From Maribellus comscasis (lineage in GTDB: Bacteria; Bacteroidota; Bacteroidia; Bacteroidales; Prolixibacteraceae): 64,000 nt of DNA. A model generated the notes under the pieces. It made no database searches, was not told the DNA's origin, and saw only the letters and a program-made list of their open reading frames with translations. Of this stretch, positions 17,949 to 26,922 are shown piece after piece. A program made the translations under genes and the position numbers. Positions within the stretch are counted from its first letter, which is position 1; the number at the start of each line of letters is the position of its first letter. The DNA lies in assembly GCF_009762775.1 (NCBI RefSeq), contig NZ_CP046401.1:124001-188000 (forward strand), given 5' to 3'.

Positions 17949-20090
17949 TCAGTTGTCTTTTTTTAATCCAAAGGCAATATAACTATCACCCGACTTTGTT
18001 CCCATTTTTCCTCCGCCACATGCAATTACGACATATTGTTTTCCTTCAATTTCGTACACACTTGGAGTAGCGTAACCTCCTGCCGGCAATTTATACTTCC
18101 AGATTTCATCACCAGTCTTTTTATCAAAGGCTCTGAAATATTCATCTTTTGAAGCGGCAATAAAAATTACTCCTCCCGCAGTAACAACAGGCCCACCGTA
18201 ATTTTCCGTACCCGTTTTGGGAATTCCTTTTTGAGTTAACTCTTCAAATTCGCCAAGTGGAACCTGCCACAAAATCTCTCCTTTGTTTAAATCAATTGCT
18301 GAAAGATTTCCCCACGGAGGTTTTACAGCCGGATAACCGTCGGGATCTAAAAACCGGTTATAACCGGTGTGGGTGTATGGAACTCTGTCTTTATTATTTT
18401 CTAAACCCAACAAATGCGAATCATCATGTGGTTCGGGTTCTTTTAATAGATAAGCAACAAGTGCTTCTTTTTCCTCTTCGGATAAATGTTTGTAAGAAGG
18501 CATAAATCCCTTTCCGGTATTTATCAATGTCAAAATAGAATCTCTTTTTAGCTTGCTTCCGACATCAATTAACGAAGGATAATTGGCGGCTTGTTTTCCT
18601 TCCATGTTTTGTCCGTGACACATGGCACAATTAACCTGATAAGTTCTTGCGCCCGGATGATCGTTTGTTTGTTTCGAATCCGATTCGATCATTGTCAAAA
18701 TCCATGGCATTATACTGCCATTTACATATAAAACCGACGATTCAGGATCAAAAGCAGCTCCCCCCCATTCGCCGCCGCCATCGAAGCCGGGAAAAATAAC
18801 CGTTCCTTCTTTACTTGGCGGGATAAATTGCTTTCCCGTTCGCAAATTCTCTACGATATTTTTTGCAAAAGTATATGACTCCGGAGAGATATCGGTAACG
18901 TTATCCAACGTTAATGATTGTGGCGAAAAAGCAGGAGGTTTGGTTGGAACAGGCTGTGTTGGCCATGTTTCTTCTCCTTTCAAATCAGACAAAGGAACGA
19001 CTTGTTCCTCTACCGGAAAAAGCGGCGTTCCGTTTTCCCGGTCAAGCAAAAACACAAAACCAGACTTGGTTATTTGCGCGACAGCATCGATTGCTTTCCC
19101 CTTGTGATTTACTGTTACCAGATTAGGTGGAGCCGGCAAATCTCGATCCCAAACATCGTGATGAACCGTTTGGAAGTGCCATATTCGCCTTCCGCTGGCA
19201 GCATCAAGTGCGAGTACACAATTGGCAAACAGATTTTCGCCTTTCCTGTTTCCACCCCAAAAGTCAAAGGCAGCGGAGCCCGTTGGAACATACACAATAC
19301 CGCGCTCTTCATCCAGACTCATTCCCGCCCAGGAGTTCGCACCTCCGGCTTCTTTCCAGGCTTCTTCCGGCCAGGTTTCATAACCAAACTCACCCGGTTG
19401 CGGAATCGTGTTAAAAACCCATTCCAAATTCCCTGTTTTTGCATTAAACGCACGAATAAACCCCGGGGCAGCTCCTGTATTTTCTGACACACGGGAACCA
19501 ATTATCAATAAATCCTTATAAATTATTCCGGGAGATGTGGCAACTACATATTTATCTTCCGTATTTTTACCCAGTCCTGTTTTTATTGAAACAACGCCCT
19601 TCTCTCCAAAAGAAGAAACAGGTTTACCGTTTTCAGCATTCAGCGCATAAAGATTCGAGCCTGCTGTAACCAGAATCCTTCTGTCCGGACCATCGGCCCA
19701 AAAAGTTACACCGCGATTTACATTGCTCGAAAAACCTTCGTCGCCGGCTGCATCAAAAGTCCAAAGCTCTTCTCCTGTTGCGGCATTTAACGCAAACACC
19801 TTTAACTTTGGCGAAGTAGCAAACAAAATACCATCAATAATAATCGGATTACACTGAATCTGAGTATTCTCACCAGGACGACCTTTTTCTGAATGATATT
19901 CCCATACCGGATAAAGATTTTTTACATTTTGGGGAGTGATTTGTTTTAATGGCGAAAACTGACTACTGTTATTTCCACCAAGATAGACGGGCCAATTTGT
20001 CCCGTCCGGGTTAAAACTTAATTTATTCTCTTTTTTGCACTGAGTAAATAACAATACCACACAAACCAACAACAGAACTTTTTTACTCAT
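17949..20090 (-). CDS. PQQ-dependent dehydrogenase with inserted cytochrome c domain, lipoprotein
   Basis: This 713-residue quinoprotein oxidises alcohol or sugar groups using pyrroloquinoline quinone. It starts with a lipoprotein signal (FTQC, Cys18). Tryptophan-docking propeller repeats recur as ALNAATGEELWTF near 100, AFNAKTGNLEWVF near 214, ALDAASGRRIWHF near 294, AIDLNKGEILWQV near 598, and AFDKKTGDEIWKY near 654. A c-type cytochrome is inserted at about 475-555 with C488-A-M-C491-H492 and probable Met530 as the second haem ligand. Electrons would pass from PQQ to haem and on to the respiratory chain. No PQQ biosynthesis genes are in the window. It shares an operon with glycan hydrolases and an esterase. 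Confidence 0.9.
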   Translation of the reverse strand: MSKKVLLLVCVVLLFTQCKKENKLSFNPDGTNWPVYLGGNNSSQFSPLKQITPQNVKNLYPVWEYHSEKGRPGENTQIQCNPIIIDGILFATSPKLKVFALNAATGEELWTFDAAGDEGFSSNVNRGVTFWADGPDRRILVTAGSNLYALNAENGKPVSSFGEKGVVSIKTGLGKNTEDKYVVATSPGIIYKDLLIIGSRVSENTGAAPGFIRAFNAKTGNLEWVFNTIPQPGEFGYETWPEEAWKEAGGANSWAGMSLDEERGIVYVPTGSAAFDFWGGNRKGENLFANCVLALDAASGRRIWHFQTVHHDVWDRDLPAPPNLVTVNHKGKAIDAVAQITKSGFVFLLDRENGTPLFPVEEQVVPLSDLKGEETWPTQPVPTKPPAFSPQSLTLDNVTDISPESYTFAKNIVENLRTGKQFIPPSKEGTVIFPGFDGGGEWGGAAFDPESSVLYVNGSIMPWILTMIESDSKQTNDHPGARTYQVNCAMCHGQNMEGKQAANYPSLIDVGSKLKRDSILTLINTGKGFMPSYKHLSEEEKEALVAYLLKEPEPHDDSHLLGLENNKDRVPYTHTGYNRFLDPDGYPAVKPPWGNLSAIDLNKGEILWQVPLGEFEELTQKGIPKTGTENYGGPVVTAGGVIFIAASKDEYFRAFDKKTGDEIWKYKLPAGGYATPSVYEIEGKQYVVIACGGGKMGTKSGDSYIAFGLKKDN

Positions 20091-20099
20091 TTTATTATT

Positions 20100-21929
20100 C
20101 TATTTCTGAACAACTACTACCCAGTCTTTTTGTGCATCTTCCGGTGGATTTCCTAAATCCTGAAAACCGCTTCCGGCAACTTTATCAACACTGCCGTTTT
20201 TTAGTCCTCCCCCTTCCCTCGGATTAAACCACTGAACTTTAAAATTTCCATCACTTTGAAAATTAACTCCAGTTGTTTTTCTTCCTATTGGAAGATAAAT
20301 GATATACAACTCACCGGGTTGAGCCAAACAATAAGCACTTTCAACGTCTATCAACGCATCATTTTCCACCATCTCTTCCAACGGAAATTGTTGCACAAAC
20401 TGCGTTGCAATAGTTGACTGCTTCCACCACTGTTCACGACTTCGAAAATCTTCACAGCTTAAGTCGGTATGCGGGTAACGATAGCCAAAGTACCACTCAA
20501 CACCGGCTCCCCCGGCAAGCAAAGTTCCCCATAAACAGCTCTGCCGAATTGTATCGTGTGCTAAATCATAAGAATCAGGCATCACACCTTTCCAGTGCTG
20601 ACCAATTTCATCAAGATTTACCAGCCAGCGTTTACCCGATTTTTCCGATTCCTGCACCCATTTGAGGATTCTTTCGTGAACACGCAGCGGATCCCCAATC
20701 TGCATGGAGGGCCCGTCCAGATTTTCAAACCCCAGCATCGGTATTAGATACTCATCTTGTTTGGCATCGTTTGAATGGGTATGCAAAACAACTACTGAAG
20801 GATAGGGATTTATTTTCTTCAGATAATTTGCCATATCTTTCTTCTGCGCATCTGTTTGCCCGATCGGAGAAAAACCGGCAGGGCCATTTTCTTCACCAAT
20901 ATTCCAGGTTATTCCTAAATGATGACCAAAACGCGCCGTCAACTCCCTTATGTATAGTTTTCTTTGTACATCGGTATAACCGGCATCAAGCAAAACCTCA
21001 TTTTCAGTTTCCTGTAAGACAAAATGCATCATCATGCCAAGGTTATCCATGTGGTCGAAAACCATTTCCCACTGGTCGAGTTTGCTGCAATCAAATCGAT
21101 ATCTTTCGTTATGGTCATTGTACGGCCAAACATCCTTCCCATCACCCAGAATGTTCATCGTTAACATATATACAGAATTAACGCCTTTAGCATGCAAATA
21201 ATTCAAAGCTCCAATAATGCCTTTTCCTTTGCCGTTTTGCCACGAAGGATCTCCTTCATTCCAATCGCGAATATGCGGCTCATATTTATGTAAATCTTTT
21301 TTGGGATCTGCTTCCCCTTCACGGGTTTCAGTTTTCAGACTAAAACGATAGGTTTGATCAAAGTCGGCATAGGCAAGGAAATTTTCGGGACTGTCTGCAC
21401 CATTTTTTATCCATATCTCCTCCGAATCCTGAAACCTGAAATATCCTTTTCCTCCATTCACAATTCTGCCTTTTTTTCTAAAATCGTCTGCTGATTTATC
21501 TGATTCTGTTATTACAAAAGACCCGTGTACTCCATCAGCAGCAAGCGACTCGCCATCATTTTGTTCCTCTAAAACAACAATATTTTTACCTTTCCTGAAG
21601 GAAATTTTATAACTCCATTCACCTGTTAAGTCCGGTCTGAAACATACTTTCCAGATATTTCCTCTTTCAGCCGAAGTTTCGGCGGCATTTCCATCAGCAG
21701 CAAAAAAACCGGGGACTTTGTATGAAACAGATCCATTTGAAAATGTAACATCGAGTTTATAATCCAGAAAAGGATTTTCGCGGTTCCATTCCGAGGTTTC
21801 AGGCCCGGAAACAATTAATGTTATTTTGTGCCATTGTTTTAATTCACCTGTAATTTCAACTTCACTTTTTGTTTTTGTCTTACATGAAATCAATAAAAAG
21901 AAGGCACTCAAATAAAGCAAAAATTTCAT
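20100..21929 (-). CDS. DUF5060 / GH140-like glycosidase lipoprotein
   Basis: The 609-residue product has a lipobox (LISC, Cys16). The N-terminal beta-sandwich (about 25-140, with TSEWNRENPFLDYKLDVTFS) is a DUF5060 domain. A central TIM barrel follows (about 180-520; YLHAKGVNSVYMLTMN, then GITWNIGEENGP with a likely catalytic Glu, then WLVNLDEIGQHW with a second acid). The C-terminal domain (YLPIGRKTTGVNF, VQWFNPREGG) resembles the putative collagen-binding domain that also ends the GH140 protein at 36528. Family relatives attack rare side-chain sugars. The precise substrate is unknown. It is cotranscribed with PQQ dehydrogenase and DUF1080. Confidence 0.82.
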   Translation of the reverse strand: MKFLLYLSAFFLLISCKTKTKSEVEITGELKQWHKITLIVSGPETSEWNRENPFLDYKLDVTFSNGSVSYKVPGFFAADGNAAETSAERGNIWKVCFRPDLTGEWSYKISFRKGKNIVVLEEQNDGESLAADGVHGSFVITESDKSADDFRKKGRIVNGGKGYFRFQDSEEIWIKNGADSPENFLAYADFDQTYRFSLKTETREGEADPKKDLHKYEPHIRDWNEGDPSWQNGKGKGIIGALNYLHAKGVNSVYMLTMNILGDGKDVWPYNDHNERYRFDCSKLDQWEMVFDHMDNLGMMMHFVLQETENEVLLDAGYTDVQRKLYIRELTARFGHHLGITWNIGEENGPAGFSPIGQTDAQKKDMANYLKKINPYPSVVVLHTHSNDAKQDEYLIPMLGFENLDGPSMQIGDPLRVHERILKWVQESEKSGKRWLVNLDEIGQHWKGVMPDSYDLAHDTIRQSCLWGTLLAGGAGVEWYFGYRYPHTDLSCEDFRSREQWWKQSTIATQFVQQFPLEEMVENDALIDVESAYCLAQPGELYIIYLPIGRKTTGVNFQSDGNFKVQWFNPREGGGLKNGSVDKVAGSGFQDLGNPPEDAQKDWVVVVQK

Positions 21930-21964
21930 AAGATTTGGTTAAAATGGGTTATGTTTTACCCGAT

Positions 21965-22666
21965 TTATTCCGATTTTGTTAATTCTGAAACTGGTGTAAT
22001 TTCCAGCTTTCTGAACTCCACCTCAGAACCTTCTGCCTGAACTGCAATCTGCCCTTTTGTGGCGGTACAGTCAAAGCCATAATTTACAAGATCATCGTTT
22101 ACCCAAACTTTTATTTCATCGCCAACACATTCGATAACCATTGTATTCCACTCTCCCAGTGGTTTTTCAGAGCCGTCGGTCAGATTTAATATCCGGCGTT
22201 TTTTTCCCTCTGTAATTCCCCACTCTTCTTTTGGGCCACGGCGTTCTTCCATATCCGGAGTGCTAATGTCTTCAACAATACACCAGAAATCACCGGCATT
22301 TTCATGCATTCCCTGAACTTCGAGGGATTTTGGAAACATTCCATACAACGCACGCGGTGTTGAAGCGTGAACCAAAACACCACAGTTGCCCGGCTCTCCT
22401 GCAAACCGATATTCCACAACCAAACGATAGTTTTGAAAAACAGAATCAGTAATCAGATGACCGCCAGGTGTTCCCAAACTAACAAGCAAACCATCGCGGA
22501 TTATAAACGGGTTTACGGTATCCGGATTTTCATCCATAGCTGGCACATCTATATGCCAACCTGTCAAATCCTTTCCGTTAAAAAGTGATTTGGTTTTGGA
22601 TTCGGGTATGGTGTTGCACGAATAAAGCGCAAAGATTACGAAAAAGACAATACCTAGTTGTTTCAT
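21965..22666 (-). CDS. DUF1080 / 3-keto-disaccharide hydrolase-like lipoprotein
   Basis: The 233-residue protein has a lipobox (LYSC, Cys17) and a concanavalin-like jelly roll. Family marks are SLFNGKDLTGWHID near 27-40, FQNYRLVVEYRF near 79-90, NCGVLVHAS near 97-105, and SLEVQGMHENAGDFW near 117-131. Some DUF1080 members hydrolyse 3-keto-glycosides made by a prior C3 oxidation. No Gfo/Idh oxidase gene sits nearby, but a PQQ dehydrogenase is in the same operon. A second, diverged copy lies at 55300. Confidence 0.9.
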   Translation of the reverse strand: MKQLGIVFFVIFALYSCNTIPESKTKSLFNGKDLTGWHIDVPAMDENPDTVNPFIIRDGLLVSLGTPGGHLITDSVFQNYRLVVEYRFAGEPGNCGVLVHASTPRALYGMFPKSLEVQGMHENAGDFWCIVEDISTPDMEERRGPKEEWGITEGKKRRILNLTDGSEKPLGEWNTMVIECVGDEIKVWVNDDLVNYGFDCTATKGQIAVQAEGSEVEFRKLEITPVSELTKSE

Positions 22667-22751
22667 TCTATTATGAATTTAATTTTGTTTCGCCTTCAAT
22701 TTAAAACAATTGTTTGAGGTTTCAAATTGGTTGTATTTCTATGAAGTTTAT

Positions 22752-23843
22752 TTAGTCAATAAAAATCTCCTTTACCTTATTAAAAAAAGCGGTCTTTCGC
22801 TCCGAGCTAATGCTCCAATTTACCGGCACACTTTGGTAACCTTCATCAAAACCTTCTCCTTTCATTCTGAAATCAAAATATCCCCATGACGCATAGGCTT
22901 TTGTAGCTGCAGCAAAATTATTTTCGGCGTGGTCAAAATCAAAATGATCATCTTCGTTAAAAACAACTGGCATCGGATGGTAAGATGGCAAATTTCGAAC
23001 TTCTTCCACCATTTCTGTAATTCTGGAAGGTGAATGCACTCCGTTTCCGTGAATAAGCACAAAATCGCACACTTTAACCACGTCGTCGGGTGGAATCGTA
23101 TTTCCGTTAAAACTAGTTGAAACAATCAATTCCGGAGCTTTTTCCTTAATCTGAAGTATCAACTCCGAAATTCGATCCTGTTTTATAATGTCATGGTCAT
23201 ATTTCCGGTTGTTACATTCATTGGCCACTTCAATCAAAACGTTTGTAAACGCTTTATTTTGAATCCATTCAACAACATTCCCCACAGCATTTTTAACGGC
23301 ATTTTCATCCTGTAAACGTTCGTCCTGACCAAAATAAAAAATTCCCAGAATAACCACCATTCCCAGTTCATCGGCCTTTTCCACAATTTTTTCCATTCGT
23401 CGGGCAAAGTCTGTCCGCAAAGTTCCATCAGGTTCAAAAGCATTGTTCTCCCAGGGTTGAACACTTGAATATCCTTCCGGACTTCCTCCCTGAAAATTAA
23501 TGGTAAAAGCAATTAAACCATGTTTTCTCCAATCGGGCATAGCCATAATAAATTCATTGGTATTTCTGTCGGGCTCCCACTCTTTTGTATCAGGATATTT
23601 CCATTTATTAACCGTTTCAGGATTCAAATCGTCAAATATTCCCTGAACCATTCGCGAGTTTGGCAGCAATCCTTCCACCGAAACTCCATTCCATATGCGT
23701 CCTTTGAAGGTGGGATCTCCGTTAATATAAAACTGCTCCCCTTTTATTGAAACATTTACAGTTGGCTGAAAAGTTTTTTTTGAATTACAGCCCATTATAA
23801 ACAGAACCAAAAATACGATGCCTATTTTAAAACTGCTCTCCAT
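22752..23843 (-). CDS. TIM-barrel glycosidase-like lipoprotein (GH clan A type)
   Basis: I place the start at ATG 23843, which gives 363 residues and an ideal lipoprotein signal (MESSFKIGIVFLVLFIMGCN, Cys19). The longer start at 23903 would bury that signal and overlap the upstream gene. The mature part is a (beta/alpha)8 barrel: WRKHGLIAFTINFQGGSP near 105-122, VILGIFYFGQDERL, then TNVLIEVANECNNRKY with Asn-Glu as probable acid/base, and MPVVFNEDDHFD with Glu as probable nucleophile. This is the strand-4/strand-7 arrangement of clan A. It is not a clear match to a numbered family that I can name. The gap to the upstream esterase gene is 10 bp. Confidence 0.78.
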   Translation of the reverse strand: MESSFKIGIVFLVLFIMGCNSKKTFQPTVNVSIKGEQFYINGDPTFKGRIWNGVSVEGLLPNSRMVQGIFDDLNPETVNKWKYPDTKEWEPDRNTNEFIMAMPDWRKHGLIAFTINFQGGSPEGYSSVQPWENNAFEPDGTLRTDFARRMEKIVEKADELGMVVILGIFYFGQDERLQDENAVKNAVGNVVEWIQNKAFTNVLIEVANECNNRKYDHDIIKQDRISELILQIKEKAPELIVSTSFNGNTIPPDDVVKVCDFVLIHGNGVHSPSRITEMVEEVRNLPSYHPMPVVFNEDDHFDFDHAENNFAAATKAYASWGYFDFRMKGEGFDEGYQSVPVNWSISSERKTAFFNKVKEIFID

Positions 23844-23853
23844 AAAAAATATT

Positions 23854-25122
23854 TTATTTAAGAACCTGCTCCTTTGCCCAATTGATGTATTGTTCCCAGT
23901 CAAAATCCGTCACATCATGTTTTCCTGTTCGAATGTGATAGGAAACGGTATTTTGGATGGGCTCATTAACAGCGGGCATTTTATCTGATGTGATTCCTTT
24001 TTTGTCAAACAAATCATAAACCTTTGATGCGTAAAATGCAGACAAAAATTCGCCTTTTGGATCCGCCCACTGGTCTTCTTCAGCACTGGCAACATATAAG
24101 GGGCGTGGTGCTATTAATGCCAGAAGTTCATGCTGATCAACAGGAAGGGCTTCTTCGTTGTTATTGAAATTTCTAAAATTCTTGCAAAACCAGTGCGGGA
24201 AACTGGAATTTATCCGGCCAACAGTTTCTCCAAACTTCCGCTTCGAAAGAGCCGCTCCACCGCACCCAGAACAATTTGAAATAACACCGGCAAAACGTTC
24301 GTCGCTGGCACCTGCCCACAACGATGTTTTTCCCAATCGGGAATGGCCAAATACAATCACTTTATTTTCATCTACTTCGCTGTATGTTTCAAAATAATCC
24401 AATGCCCGGCTCAGTCCCCACGACCACGCAGAAATACTCCCCCACTCTGATGCAGCAGGTTGCTGCTGGTTGTCGACATAAAAAAACGGATGAACCCCAT
24501 CGGTAAAATCATCTTTATCGGGATCCACTTCCCCGTAATAAATGGTTGCAAGTCCAATTCCGGCATCTATCATCTTTTCAATAGCCCATCTGTTTGTGCG
24601 TACACCACGCGATTGTTCCGTTAACTGGTTATTGATAATTCCAAAAGAAGGATTATCCCGGCTCCAGGCTTCGGAAATAATTACATTTACATCTTCGGTG
24701 ATTGTATGATTTCCATAAAAATTGTATCCTAAAAACACGGGAGCTTTTTCAACACTTTTGGGAAGATACATCAAAATAAAAAAATGTAAGTTTCGATTTC
24801 CTTTTTTAAATGTAAGTTCAACCTGCCGGCGTTTTGCTTTTCCATTCAAAGCGTTTTCACTTTGTTCTACAATTTGGGCTGAAGCAATCTTCAACTCCCC
24901 CGGAACTTCGCCATAAACATTTTCGGTAAAAAAATCGAGCAGTTCCTGACGTCCCTTTTTTGTCCATTTTTTTGAATTCCTGATTTTTTTCCCGTTAAAA
25001 GTTTTCAGAGGGTCGGGCAATTCAAAATCCGGTACTTTGCTTTCATCATAATTTGCTTCTGCCTGCGACCAGGCAACCTGCATCACCATTACAAATATTA
25101 TGAGTAAGGCTATTTTTTTCAT
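23854..25122 (-). CDS. CE15-like glucuronoyl esterase
   Basis: CE15 enzymes cut ester bonds between glucuronic acid side chains of xylan and lignin alcohols. The 422-residue product has a signal peptide (residues 1-19). The nucleophile elbow is G259-H-S261-R-L-G-K265, close to the family's GCSRxGK, with the signature Arg and Lys present. His402 in RTGKHDVTDFDW is the likely catalytic base, and an acid at 348-350 (EED) could complete the triad. SNCSGCGGAALSKRKFGET near 282-300 matches the following family block. Being second in an exported-enzyme operon supports a role in plant cell-wall breakdown. Acetylxylan-esterase-like activity is the main alternative. Confidence 0.85.
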   Translation of the reverse strand: MKKIALLIIFVMVMQVAWSQAEANYDESKVPDFELPDPLKTFNGKKIRNSKKWTKKGRQELLDFFTENVYGEVPGELKIASAQIVEQSENALNGKAKRRQVELTFKKGNRNLHFFILMYLPKSVEKAPVFLGYNFYGNHTITEDVNVIISEAWSRDNPSFGIINNQLTEQSRGVRTNRWAIEKMIDAGIGLATIYYGEVDPDKDDFTDGVHPFFYVDNQQQPAASEWGSISAWSWGLSRALDYFETYSEVDENKVIVFGHSRLGKTSLWAGASDERFAGVISNCSGCGGAALSKRKFGETVGRINSSFPHWFCKNFRNFNNNEEALPVDQHELLALIAPRPLYVASAEEDQWADPKGEFLSAFYASKVYDLFDKKGITSDKMPAVNEPIQNTVSYHIRTGKHDVTDFDWEQYINWAKEQVLK

Positions 25123-25182
25123 TTTTATAGATTTATATTAAGTGAAACCGACACATCCTGTTTTTTTGTAAAATACAAAAAT

Positions 25183-26334
25183 TTAATATCTCATCAACAG
25201 ATTCAGCATTTTACGATCAAGCTTATGTCCAAACCAATCTTCATAGTTGACATCTTTTCGTCCGGAGTTTAGTAATCCAAAAGTCCCGTTAAACTCCCAG
25301 AGTGCATACCCAATTCCATTTTCTGTTAGTACATCAAGAACATCTCCAAACCAGGCCAGGAAAACATCATGCGGAGTTTCCTGCCAACAGCCGCACTCCC
25401 CGCAGTGAACGCCAACCCCGCTTTTTACAGCATCAATCCAGGGCGCATAAAACTCCTCCAGGTTTTTTCTACTAAACTGCTTTCCGTCAATTTCACCGGG
25501 CCATACAGGTTTTGGGGCATCATCCGGATTTTCAAATACCCAGGGTGCCCGATAATGAGAAATATAATGCGGATAATATCCCCTGCAACTTTGGCCAATA
25601 TCCAAATCAAAAAGCTCGGGAATTACATCACTTCCCACATTGTTACCATCGGCAATTACCCGATGAGCCGGATTGTGACTTCGAATAGTTTTTAAGGCTT
25701 TCTGAGCCACTTCCCGATAGAGCTGCCCGGGGATGGCGCCCCGTTTCGAGAATTGGTTATTCATATCTTCGCGGGTACATGGCTCATTTACCAAATCAAA
25801 ACTAATCTGGTCGGGTGTTTTGGAAGTAAAACGTTTGGCCCACATTCCCCAATGAAAGTAAAACGCCTCCTGTGCTTCCTTGTCTTCCCACAAATTATAA
25901 GGTTCATTAAAACCGGCATTTACACAAAAACCGGGAGCCCGATGTAAATTTAAACTTACATGTAAACCATTTTTATTTGCAGCATCTACCAGGGCTTCCA
26001 CATTGTCCACCTCTTTTTCATTGATATTCAAAATGTCTTCAGGAGTAATATCCCGACTTTGATCAAAATTAAGGAAGCGCGGATATGCCATCGGCAGACG
26101 CACAAAATCAAATCCCCAATCAGACATCCATTTAAAATACTCTTCGGTAGTTTTAGGTCTCGCTCCTCCGTTCATATTGGGTGAAAAATAATCAAGCAGA
26201 TTAAATCCTTTCCAACGGGGTAATTTATTTTTTACAGGAAGATTCTTTTGCGAAAAAGCCGGAACACCGGCCATACCAATTGCGACAGTTGCCAGGCTTG
26301 TGGTTTTTATAAAATTTCTTCTTTGCATTTTCAC
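25183..26334 (-). CDS. exported GH5-family glycosidase
   Basis: GH5 enzymes are retaining endo-glycanases with two catalytic Glu residues. Here the acid/base is Glu184 in FDLVNEP and the nucleophile is Glu313 in GVHCGECGCW, both at the expected barrel strands. The N-terminus MKMQRRNFIKTTSLATVAIG resembles a Tat signal, but with RRNF in place of strict RRxFLK, so either Tat or Sec export is possible. 383 residues. The specificity could be cellulose, mannan or another beta-glucan. It is the first gene of the minus-strand operon, 588 bp from the divergent DUF5916 gene. Confidence 0.88.
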   Translation of the reverse strand: MKMQRRNFIKTTSLATVAIGMAGVPAFSQKNLPVKNKLPRWKGFNLLDYFSPNMNGGARPKTTEEYFKWMSDWGFDFVRLPMAYPRFLNFDQSRDITPEDILNINEKEVDNVEALVDAANKNGLHVSLNLHRAPGFCVNAGFNEPYNLWEDKEAQEAFYFHWGMWAKRFTSKTPDQISFDLVNEPCTREDMNNQFSKRGAIPGQLYREVAQKALKTIRSHNPAHRVIADGNNVGSDVIPELFDLDIGQSCRGYYPHYISHYRAPWVFENPDDAPKPVWPGEIDGKQFSRKNLEEFYAPWIDAVKSGVGVHCGECGCWQETPHDVFLAWFGDVLDVLTENGIGYALWEFNGTFGLLNSGRKDVNYEDWFGHKLDRKMLNLLMRY

Positions 26335-26922
26335 AAGGTTTCATTGGTTTCTGTAAATATAGACAAATTGCATAAAACAAAATGAGTGCAACATGTAATC
26401 TTGTAGAATTTGTTTGCTTTCCGGACTTGCCTCAATAAAACAACAGCCCTGATTAAATTATCGTGTACAGTGATATTGTAGCAAAATCAGGCGCATTGTT
26501 TTTAAACGTGTTAATTTTTAAAACAGGAAAAAAGAGATTTATACATTTATCTTTATATTTTAGTAAAATTGAATATGTTATACTAAAAAATTTAGTAAAC
26601 AGACTAAACCATAATAATAAACTACAGAATGTCACTAATGAAAATAATGAACCATAATGTGATTTGTCAAGAGTTGAAAACTGTTTTTCACACAAAAACC
26701 ATAAGCAAGCCGAATAGAATAAAAAATTACTGCTTAGTTCAAGTCTCTCCATGTATAAATTCCTTTTCAAATTACAGGAAAGGAAGACAACAAAACTCAG
26801 AATTTAGCACATGAACGGTCAGTCTTCAGAATAAATTATAACTAAAATTTTAAAATATTTCTGTGAAAAACTTATTCCAACAAAAACGACAAATAGTTTT
26901 AAAACCTGACTAATTTCTTTTT
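26335..26922. other. 588 bp AT-rich divergent intergenic region
   Basis: The region separates the minus-strand enzyme operon from the plus-strand DUF5916 gene and must hold promoters for both. I find only near matches to the -7 consensus (such as TATCTTTA around 26550, and CAAAATGA near 26378 for the minus strand). Short frames exist on both strands, but they are rich in Lys, Asn and Ile with no domain pattern, so I do not call genes. No repeat, hairpin or RNA gene is evident. Confidence 0.6.

Noticed and set aside
18918..19487. A 189-residue plus-strand open frame inside the PQQ dehydrogenase gene
   Set aside because: It is antisense to well-conserved propeller repeats and has a Pro/Arg/Ser-rich composition typical of shadow frames.
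23844..23903. Longer start for the TIM-barrel lipoprotein gene
   Set aside because: It would overlap the upstream esterase gene and bury a perfect lipoprotein signal that begins at 23843.
26453..26814. Short frames on both strands in the divergent gap
   Set aside because: They overlap each other, are strongly AT-rich with Lys/Asn/Phe bias, and show no domain or signal features beyond chance hydrophobic runs.
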